64,000 nucleotides of DNA, from assembly GCF_000378965.1 (NCBI RefSeq), contig NZ_KB900536.1, positions 259,583 through 323,582 of the forward strand, read 5' to 3'. Below the pieces are notes generated by a model. That model searched no databases. It was given only the letters and a program-made list of their open reading frames with translations, and had not been told where the DNA came from. Position 1 is the stretch's first letter; every line of letters begins with the position of its first letter. Shown piece by piece: positions 43,644 through 50,712 of this stretch. A program made the translations under genes and the position numbers. Origin of the DNA: Thioalkalivibrio thiocyanodenitrificans ARhD 1 (GTDB lineage: Bacteria; Pseudomonadota; Gammaproteobacteria; Ectothiorhodospirales; Ectothiorhodospiraceae).

Positions 43644-44231
43644 TCAGTCGAGCAGAGTGGGTTGGTCGAAGGGGCGCCCTGTCCGGAAGGTTCGCCAGTC
43701 CTCGTACAGGTTCTGCAGGGCGCGCACGATGATCAGGGACCACGCGAGCGGCGTGGCCAGATAGAACCACCACTGCATCATGTTGTCGGTGCCGGGGACG
43801 ATCGCGAAGTTCTGGTGGGCAAGGACGACCTGCTGGCTGGCAAAATAGATCACGATGATCGCGAAGCCGATCCAGAGCATGGCATCCAGCACGTGGCAGC
43901 CGAACTGCAGGGAATAGGGCAGGCGAATGCGTATCTCGTCGAGGCTCAGGTGCGTGCGCCTGCGCACGTTGTAGGAAGCGCCGAACCATGCCAGCCAGAG
44001 GAACAGCAGGATCGGAATGCTCGTGCTCCAGGGCGCCTGTACGTTGAACAGAAAGCGACGCACCACCTCCACGCAGATGATGCCCGCCATGAAGGAGTAG
44101 GCGATCAGGATGATGATCTTCTCGATGTTGCGGTCCAGCCAATACAGCGTGCGCATGGGAAGGCCGCGCCTCTTGCCGGCTGGGTCGGAGCCGGCGGGCG
44201 GCGGCCCCGGCGGATGATCGTTCGCGGACAT
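43644..44231 (-). CDS. dctQ: TRAP transporter small permease (DctQ type)
   Basis: 195 residues and four membrane helices with the DctQ pattern (MAGIICVEVVRRFLFNVQAPWSTSIPILLFLWLAWFGASYNVRRRTHLSLDEIR in segments). The first 25 residues are Pro/Gly-rich, and the start could instead be at Met26 (about 44156), nearer the usual DctQ start. It links the binding protein to DctM in the inner membrane. Confidence 0.9.
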   Translation of the reverse strand: MSANDHPPGPPPAGSDPAGKRRGLPMRTLYWLDRNIEKIIILIAYSFMAGIICVEVVRRFLFNVQAPWSTSIPILLFLWLAWFGASYNVRRRTHLSLDEIRIRLPYSLQFGCHVLDAMLWIGFAIIVIYFASQQVVLAHQNFAIVPGTDNMMQWWFYLATPLAWSLIIVRALQNLYEDWRTFRTGRPFDQPTLLD

Positions 44232-44414
44232 GGAGGCTTACCGTACGCTCAGGAGAGGATCCGCGGCGGGTGTCCGTGATGGCCAAACGGGAGCTGCCGT
44301 CCCTTGCGCCGCGGCCGCGGAACCCGGTGAGCCCCGGATCCCGCGGCCGCGGGTGGAACGGTATTGCTCCCTTGGCTGGAAGTCAGAGGCACCCTGCCGG
44401 TGTGGTTCTGGAAA
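44232..44414. other. dctP-dctQ spacer with GC hairpin
   Basis: A strong inverted repeat (CCGCGGCCGCGG at 44309-44320 and CCCGCGGCCGCGGG near 44339-44352) lies between the binding-protein and permease genes. Such hairpins often lower permease expression relative to the binding protein in TRAP operons. Confidence 0.5.
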
Positions 44415-45644
44415 TCAGCTCTTCCACCAGCGTCGCGGAGGTACGTTGACCGCCGCCATGTCCCTGGGGATCTCCCGGGCGATGGTGTGGATCTCCTTGT
44501 AGGTATCATGACCGCCGGACCACTGGTTGAGCCGCTCGCGCCATTGCTCCCACGGGCCGGGGTTGAATTCCGGCGAACACATCTCCTCGGCCTTGCGCAG
44601 CTCCGCGTCGGAGAGCTCTGCCACCCGCACGTTGTGTTCGGCAAACAGCGTACCCGGGCGCGGCGGATTGCTTGCCCCGACGACGGTATGCAGCGCGCCC
44701 TCATGCATGCCCTGGGTATAGATCTGCGCGGTATAGGCGGACTCCATGACCTGATCCTGGATGTCGGAATCCATGCGATCGAACACCCGGGCGTCCATGG
44801 CGGTGTGTTCCGTGCCGCAGAAGAAGCGAAGATCCACGGCCTGGGAGATGACCGGCGTCATGCCGGCGTAGGCAACCGCACCCATCCATGTCTCGGCGCC
44901 GTCGATCAACCCCTGGCGCAGCCCGTCGAGGGTCTCTTCCCAGGCGATGGGCATGGGGTTGAGGTCGAGCAGCTGCATGGCGATGCGTCCGAGCTGTGTT
45001 CCCGTCACGCGATTGCGCGTGCCGGCAATGTCCTCGACGCTGGTTACCAGCGGCCGGTCGCGCCAGCGCTGGCCCAGCATGATGCCGCGCAGTTCGCAGT
45101 GGGTGAACAGGAAGTGGATATTGTGGCGACTGCGCAGGGGTGCCCGGAACAGCTCTTCGCTGCGCGGATCATAGAAGAAGTGATACTGGGAAGCCCGCGT
45201 CGGGAACATGTAGGCATAGTCCAGCACGTTCATGTACGGTGCGGCGCCCGCGGAGTTCTGGGTGGAGGCCGAGTACACCTGGATAATGCCCTGCTGGGTC
45301 TTGCGGGCGCAGTCGAGCTGGCCGCAGATCTGGTTGCTGCCGATGAACTCGATACGGACCGCCCCGTCGGTGCGATCCTCCAGGTCCTTGACGAAGAACA
45401 GCTGTCCGGATTTCTGGATATCGAGGTTGCGCTCGTTGAAGCCGGAAGCGCCGAACTTGAGTTCAATCTTCGGTTTGGTTGCGTTGCGTTGCCGTTGCGT
45501 GTGCTCGGCGGCTTTGGCCAGTTGGGGCAGGGTCACCATGCCGCCCATGCCGGCCGCCGCAATCAGTGTGGATGTCAGGCCGTAACGCGCCGAAACCTTG
45601 AGAAAATCCCGGCGCGAGATGCCCTTCAGCGTCTCGTCATTCAT
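44415..45644 (-). CDS. dctP: TRAP transporter substrate-binding protein (DctP type)
   Basis: 409 residues with a twin-arginine signal (GISRRDFLKVSARYGLTS) and AGGAGGGGG upstream of the ATG. The mature protein is of the family-7 periplasmic binding type; the LGRIAMQLLDLNPMPIAWEETLDGLRQGLIDGAE region contains the area of the carboxylate-binding Arg of DctP proteins. It captures the solute for DctQM. The promoter and operator are listed at 45781-45835. The substrate is unknown; the divergent GMC oxidoreductase suggests an alcohol or acid it can oxidise. Confidence 0.93.
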   Translation of the reverse strand: MNDETLKGISRRDFLKVSARYGLTSTLIAAAGMGGMVTLPQLAKAAEHTQRQRNATKPKIELKFGASGFNERNLDIQKSGQLFFVKDLEDRTDGAVRIEFIGSNQICGQLDCARKTQQGIIQVYSASTQNSAGAAPYMNVLDYAYMFPTRASQYHFFYDPRSEELFRAPLRSRHNIHFLFTHCELRGIMLGQRWRDRPLVTSVEDIAGTRNRVTGTQLGRIAMQLLDLNPMPIAWEETLDGLRQGLIDGAETWMGAVAYAGMTPVISQAVDLRFFCGTEHTAMDARVFDRMDSDIQDQVMESAYTAQIYTQGMHEGALHTVVGASNPPRPGTLFAEHNVRVAELSDAELRKAEEMCSPEFNPGPWEQWRERLNQWSGGHDTYKEIHTIAREIPRDMAAVNVPPRRWWKS

Positions 45645-45780
45645 CTTTCCCCCTCCTCACCTCTGGTCTGCTGCTTCATCTGCGGGCCGTGCGATTCGCG
45701 CCGCCCCGCTCGTTTTCCTCTTTCCACGCCGCCCCCGGCCGGGGCCCGGTGCGGGTGGGAAGCTGGAGCCGATCAGTTTC

Positions 45781-45808
45781 AGTATTGACGACATCCGAGG
45801 GATGTCAA
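45781..45808 (-). promoter_or_regulatory. Sigma-70 promoter of dctP
   Basis: On the minus strand TTGACA (45803-45808) is separated by 16 bp from AATACT (45781-45786). Transcription would begin near 45774, leaving a leader of about 130 bases. Confidence 0.65.
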
Positions 45809-45814
45809 GTACAA

Positions 45815-45835
45815 AATGAGACAAAATGTCTCATT
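45815..45835. promoter_or_regulatory. Palindromic operator, likely IclR-family site
   Basis: AATGAGACA and TGTCTCATT form a perfect 9-bp inverted repeat around AAA. It lies just upstream of the dctP -35 box and within the region needed by the divergent GMC gene. The IclR-type regulator gene at 47914 is the nearest candidate to bind it. The pairing is inference. Confidence 0.6.
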
Positions 45836-46049
45836 CTTGTGCTATATGATTTCCATATGCCAAGATTTGTGGGCGGGAGTGAGACATAGGGTCCCATCGC
45901 CAAGGGCCTGTGGATCGGCATAAGAGGCGCTCTCCGCAGCCCTCAGAGTCCGTCTGTGCCGGGAGGCCGACCGGGGTGGGGCGTGCGGCTGAATGAAGGC
46001 GCGGTGTTGCCGAGGTCGGGCATGCACGAAAATTCAGGCGAGGTTTGTC

Positions 46050-47699
46050 ATGGGGAACACAGAGGGTGCGTACGACTACATCATCGTCGGGGCCGGCTCG
46101 GCCGGCTGCGTGCTGGCAAACCGGCTTTCGGCCGACCCCGGCAACCGCGTGCTGCTGCTGGAAGCGGGGGGCAACGACACCAGCCCCTGGATCCATATTC
46201 CGGTCGGCTATTTCAAGACCATGCACAATCCGAAGACGGACTGGTGTTACCTCACGGATCCTGACCCGGGTATCGCCGATCGGCGCCTCCAGTGGCCGCG
46301 CGGCAAGGTGTTGGGGGGGTCCAGTTCGCTCAACGGTCTGCTCTACATTCGCGGTCATCGGGAGGACTATGACCGATGGCGGGATCTCGGCAATCCCGGC
46401 TGGGGCTACGAGGATCTGCTGCCCTACTTCATCCGCTCCGAAGACCAGTGCCGGGGCGCAAACAGGTATCACGGGGTGGGCGGTCCGTTGCGCGTCTCGG
46501 ACCTGCGCCTGCGTCGGGAGATCGCCGAGCGGTTCATCAAGGGCGCCGAGGAGATCGGTATACCGCCCAATGACGACTTCAACGGGGAGGAGCAGGAAGG
46601 CGTCGGTTACTTTCAGCAGACCGCCTACAGGGGCATGCGCATCAGCGCCGCCAAGGCCTTCCTGAAGCCCGCGCGCAAGCGTCCGAACCTGCATGTCGAA
46701 CTGCGCGCGCATATGCGCCGGTTGTTGCTCGATGGTCCGCGCGCAACGGGTGTCGAGTACCAACAGGGAGATGGCGTCCTGCGGCGTGCATATGCGCGCG
46801 CGGAGGTCATTCTTGCCGCGGGGGCGATCGGTTCACCGCAGATTCTCCAATGCTCCGGCATCGGTGACGGCAAACATCTGCAGGAACTCGGCATCCCGGT
46901 TGTGCACCACCTGCCGGGCGTGGGAAGCAACCTGCAGGATCATCTGCAGGTCAGACTGGTGTTCAAGACCGGTCTGCCCACCATGAACGATGAGGTCAAC
47001 AGCCTGATCAAGCGGGCATGGGTCGGCCTCCAGTACGGGCTGTTCCGCACGGGTCCGATGACCCTCGCGGCCAGCCAGGTCTGTATCTTCACGCGCTCGA
47101 ATCCCTCCGTCGAGCGCCCCGACATCCAGTTCCACATGCAGCCGCTCAGCGCCGACAAGCCCGGGGAAGGGCCGCATCCCTTCTCGGCGTTCACTGCGTC
47201 GGTCTGTCAGCTTCGTCCCGAGAGCCGCGGGCAGGTTCGGATCGTCTCGCCGGATCCGCTGCAATACCCCTCAATCCAGCCCAATTATCTCTCGTCGGAA
47301 CTGGATCAGCGGGTGACGGTCGGCGGGATCAAGGTGGCCCGGCGGATCGCGGCTGCGCCTTCGCTTGCCCCCCACATCCTGGAGGAATATGTGCCGGGCG
47401 CAGAGTTCCAGAGCGACGAGGAACTGCTCGAGGCCGCGCGCCGCTTCAGCCAGACGATCTATCACCCGGCGGGAACCTGTAAGATGGGGGTGGATGGGCA
47501 TGCGGTGGTGGATGCACGCCTGCGGGTCCACGGTGTCGAAGGACTGCGGGTCGTGGATGCGGCCGTCATGCCGGAGATTACCTCGGGCAATACCAATGCG
47601 CCGGTCATCATGATCGCGGAGAAGGCCTCCGATATGATCCTCGAGGACGCTCGCCGGGGTGAGACAGCCGCCGGTGCCGGAAGTGAAGCGGGCCCGTAA
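46050..47699 (+). CDS. GMC-family FAD oxidoreductase (choline/alcohol dehydrogenase type)
   Basis: 549 residues from the ATG at 46050. The FAD-binding motif is YDYIIVGAGSAGCVLANRLS. GMC signatures are PRGKVLGGSSSLNGLLYIRGH and AGAIGSPQILQCSGIG, and the C-terminal region HPAGTCKMG then TSGNTNAPVIMIAEKASDMI carries the catalytic His. It should oxidise a primary alcohol to an aldehyde. It is divergent from the TRAP operon and followed by an IclR regulator, so uptake and oxidation of one substrate is the simplest reading. Confidence 0.93.
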   Translation: MGNTEGAYDYIIVGAGSAGCVLANRLSADPGNRVLLLEAGGNDTSPWIHIPVGYFKTMHNPKTDWCYLTDPDPGIADRRLQWPRGKVLGGSSSLNGLLYIRGHREDYDRWRDLGNPGWGYEDLLPYFIRSEDQCRGANRYHGVGGPLRVSDLRLRREIAERFIKGAEEIGIPPNDDFNGEEQEGVGYFQQTAYRGMRISAAKAFLKPARKRPNLHVELRAHMRRLLLDGPRATGVEYQQGDGVLRRAYARAEVILAAGAIGSPQILQCSGIGDGKHLQELGIPVVHHLPGVGSNLQDHLQVRLVFKTGLPTMNDEVNSLIKRAWVGLQYGLFRTGPMTLAASQVCIFTRSNPSVERPDIQFHMQPLSADKPGEGPHPFSAFTASVCQLRPESRGQVRIVSPDPLQYPSIQPNYLSSELDQRVTVGGIKVARRIAAAPSLAPHILEEYVPGAEFQSDEELLEAARRFSQTIYHPAGTCKMGVDGHAVVDARLRVHGVEGLRVVDAAVMPEITSGNTNAPVIMIAEKASDMILEDARRGETAAGAGSEAGP

Positions 47700-47913
47700 C
47701 AGGCGGTTGGGAAACTGCCGGGCGGCCTCATGCTGTGGTGCGGAGCGGCTTGACTGCGTCTGTCCTCACATGCACAGATCGCATTCCCGCCGCTTTGCCT
47801 CTTTCCCGGCATGCGCCCGACGCTGTTTCGGCAGTCTGCGAGCTGCGCCATGGCGTGTGCCGCCGGAGAGCGCGCTCGGCTAGAATGCCGGATCACGGGA
47901 GAGAACTGACTTG

Positions 47914-48747
47914 ATGAAACGCAAACCTGACACTGTGCCCCCCAAGGGTGCAAATCGGGGCCATACGGGCTCCACGCTCACGCGTGCCTTCAGTCTGCTC
48001 GAGCAGGTGGTGGAGGCAGAGCGGCCGCTCACCGGGGCGGATCTCGTGGATCTGCTCAGGTTGCCCAAACCGACCGTGCACCGGCTGGCCCAGCAGCTTG
48101 AACAGCAGGGCCTGCTGCAACGTGAGCCGGACGGACGTCGCTATGCGCCCGGTCACCGGTTGCGCAAGCTCGCCTTGCGGGTGCTTGCGCACTCCTCGGT
48201 GGCTGCGCCCCGACACGCGATTCTTCAGTCGCTTTCCGACCAGCTCGGCGAGACCTGCAATATCACGGTGCTTGACGGCAACCAGACGGTCTATTTCGAT
48301 CGCGTGGAAACCAACTGGCCGGTGCGCGTCCAGCTGCCTCCGGGTTCGCGGCTTCCCCTGCACTGTACGGCCAGCGGCAAGCTGTTCCTTGCGCACATGT
48401 CGCAGCGCGACCGGGGCCGCCTGATCACGGCGGCGCCCCTGAAGGCATACACGGACCATTCCCTGACCGATCCCGGGCTGCTGGAAGACGAGCTGCAGCG
48501 CATTGCCGCCGAGGGTCTGAGCACGGATAACGAGGAATTCATCACCGGTATGGTGGCGGTTGCCGTGCCGGTCTACGATGCGAGCGGCCATATCTGTGCC
48601 ACGGTCGCAGCGCACGCACCGACGGTGCGTAAACCGTTGCAGGAGCTGCGCCGGCATGTGCCGGCCCTGCGGCTCGCCGCGGCCTCCCTGGCATCCCTGT
48701 TCGACGGTGAGGCAGCCGTCGAACAGGGCTCTGCCAGGCGGCGGTGA
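47914..48747 (+). CDS. IclR-family transcriptional regulator
   Basis: 277 residues from the ATG at 47914; a TTG just before is possible. The winged helix reads LTGADLVDLLRLPKPTVHRLAQQLEQQGLLQRE. The effector domain has LGETCNITVLDGNQTVYFDRVE, LPLHCTASGKLFLA and FITGMVAVAVPVYDASG, all standard IclR features. It binds small acids and acts on palindromic operators. It probably controls the divergent TRAP/GMC genes through 45815-45835. Confidence 0.92.
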   Translation: MKRKPDTVPPKGANRGHTGSTLTRAFSLLEQVVEAERPLTGADLVDLLRLPKPTVHRLAQQLEQQGLLQREPDGRRYAPGHRLRKLALRVLAHSSVAAPRHAILQSLSDQLGETCNITVLDGNQTVYFDRVETNWPVRVQLPPGSRLPLHCTASGKLFLAHMSQRDRGRLITAAPLKAYTDHSLTDPGLLEDELQRIAAEGLSTDNEEFITGMVAVAVPVYDASGHICATVAAHAPTVRKPLQELRRHVPALRLAAASLASLFDGEAAVEQGSARRR

Positions 48748-48882
48748 GCGTCGGTGCGCACCTCCGAGCGTCACGCCGGCTGAGCCGTATGGTCAGACCC
48801 TGCCTGCCGCGTGAGGCCGAAGGCATGCCCCGTCAGACAGTTTCGACATCCCTCCCGTGCGTTCGGGGCGTCACTGCGGCTG

Positions 48883-50457
48883 TCATGCGAACGCCGGGCT
48901 GCGCATGCGAAGCATGACAGCCGTCATGCGCGTCAGGAAAGCGCCGGCCATCGTGACGATGACGGCCATCACCAAGTGGTCCATTTCGAGTATCGGGGTC
49001 TGCCAGGTCAGGTAAAGCGACAGCAGCAGGCCCCAGATCAGGGGCACTTCGGCGTAGAACTCGCCCTTGAGGCTAGCGATGCTTCCCGATTGGCGCACCA
49101 GGTCTCTCAGGATGCCGCCGCCCGCGGCGGTGATCATGGCCAGCAACGGCGCCCACAACCACAATGGCTCGGTGCGTGCCGTGACCGCGACAGCGACCCC
49201 CGTCACGGTAAATGCGGCGATGCCGACGGCGTCGGAGACCTGGTAAAGGTTGCCGATCAGACCATGACGGCCAAGTGCCTCGATGCGTATCCGAAGCCAG
49301 TCGCGCTGACGCAGGATCCGGACTGCGCGGATCATCAGAAATCCAAACAGAACCGTTGCGCCGACCAGGCTCAGGTATAGCGGTGAGGCCAGTACGGCAA
49401 TGGGCTCGCGACCGACAAGCAGGTCGCGTAACGCACCGCCGCCCACCGCAGGCAACGCCGCCAATACAAGTGCGCCAAGGAGGCTGTAACGTTCGCGTAT
49501 GGCAATCAGAATTCCGGAGATGGCAAAGGCGACTGTGCCGATGATGTCGAACACGCTGAACCAGCGGCTGTCGAGCGTCTGTGCCAGAAAGAGCGGGAAC
49601 AGATAACTGCTGATGATGCGGCGTGTTTCGCCCGTCTCTTCATGCGCGAGGATCGCCTCATTGAAACGCGCTACGGTTTCCGGATCGACCGTCTCCTTGC
49701 TGAACATGAAGTGGATATCCACCGAGAAACGGAACGGATGCTCGTCGACCAGCTCGCGCCAGCCGCCTCGCCAGGCCGACGTGCTGGCCACCAGCCTGTC
49801 AGCCAGAAATCCGTCGATCCGGTCGTCCATCAGATTGCGAAAATTCTCGTAATCGTTCTCGGCATACACGATGTATCGCGCATTCTCCGGATCCACGATG
49901 TAGGCATTCACCGCCGGGTCTGCATAGGCAAAGCCGGAGATCACGCCGAGGCGCATGCCGGTGTCGCGAAATGTGCGCAACATGCCCTGGATATCATCGA
50001 ACGGGTAGTGCGATGCCTCGCCACGCGGCAGGTACAGCACATTGGTTTCCTGCCGGTAGGGTCTTGAATAGCGCACGAACTCGGCACGATCAGCAGTCCA
50101 TGTCGCACCGGAAGCCAGTTCTGCGTGGCCATCGCGCAGCTGCGCAATATGCTCGTGCCAGGGCCGGTAGCTGTAGTCCACCGCAAATCCGGCAGCCCGG
50201 GCAATGGTTCGGGTAAGCTCGACGTCGAGCCCGGTCAGTACAGAAGTACCGTTGCGCAGCTCGTTGTACTGGTAAGGATCCCAGAGATACCATCCACCGC
50301 GCAGAACCGGCAAATGACGTCCCTCCTCGTCAACCATGCGCGCGGACTCGCCGGAACCGGCGGACGCAGACACCATCGGGGCCAATAGGATGTACGCAGT
50401 CAGCGCAAGCAGCACCATGAGATGCGTCCTGCCGGCGGTATGGAACCAGGACCTCAT
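48883..50457 (-). CDS. Periplasmic substrate-binding domain fused to a TRIC/UPF0126 channel
   Basis: 524 residues from the ATG at 50457; an upstream Met at 50490 is possible. A signal helix precedes a family-3 solute-binding domain (LTGLDVELTRTIARAAGF, YSYRPWHEHIAQLRDGHAELASGATWTADRAEFVRYSRPY). From about residue 300 come six or seven helices in two halves, each with the TRIC/UPF0126 signature (VGGGALRDLLVG and AGGGILRDLV). Gating of a cation channel by a bound amino acid or similar ligand is suggested by the fusion but untested. Confidence 0.88.
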   Translation of the reverse strand: MRSWFHTAGRTHLMVLLALTAYILLAPMVSASAGSGESARMVDEEGRHLPVLRGGWYLWDPYQYNELRNGTSVLTGLDVELTRTIARAAGFAVDYSYRPWHEHIAQLRDGHAELASGATWTADRAEFVRYSRPYRQETNVLYLPRGEASHYPFDDIQGMLRTFRDTGMRLGVISGFAYADPAVNAYIVDPENARYIVYAENDYENFRNLMDDRIDGFLADRLVASTSAWRGGWRELVDEHPFRFSVDIHFMFSKETVDPETVARFNEAILAHEETGETRRIISSYLFPLFLAQTLDSRWFSVFDIIGTVAFAISGILIAIRERYSLLGALVLAALPAVGGGALRDLLVGREPIAVLASPLYLSLVGATVLFGFLMIRAVRILRQRDWLRIRIEALGRHGLIGNLYQVSDAVGIAAFTVTGVAVAVTARTEPLWLWAPLLAMITAAGGGILRDLVRQSGSIASLKGEFYAEVPLIWGLLLSLYLTWQTPILEMDHLVMAVIVTMAGAFLTRMTAVMLRMRSPAFA

Positions 50458-50609
50458 GTGCTTCTCGCTGAAAAGTACATGGATGGGCAAACAGGGTCAG
50501 CTCGACGGAGTGTCCTGTCCCGCGTGTCGATACGTCAAGGTTTGGTGTGAGATTCGACCCGGAATGCCCGGGAGCCCGCTAACTCTGATCTCTCGGCAGG
50601 TTGTTCATC

Positions 50610-50712
50610 TGTGGGCCGGGGTCCCGCAATGCAGGGCCGTTCCTGCATGAGCCCAGCCCCTTGGGCGAACGGCCCCGATACCGATGGATTGAACGCCGGA
50701 AGGGCCGGGTAT
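50610..50712. repeat. Dispersed intergenic inverted repeat, decayed copy 3
   Basis: TTGTTCATCTG at 50600-50610 and then GCAATGCAGGGCC, GGGCGAACGGCCCC and CCGATGGATTGA match the order of motifs in copy 2 (40220-40333). The outer hairpin arms are damaged here. Confidence 0.6.

Larger units (their letters stand above)
45645..46049. other. Divergent control region of the TRAP and GMC genes
   Basis: 405 bp holding the dctP promoter (45781-45808), a perfect palindromic operator (45815-45835) and a further half site GAGACA near 45882. No gene was seen. Confidence 0.65.
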
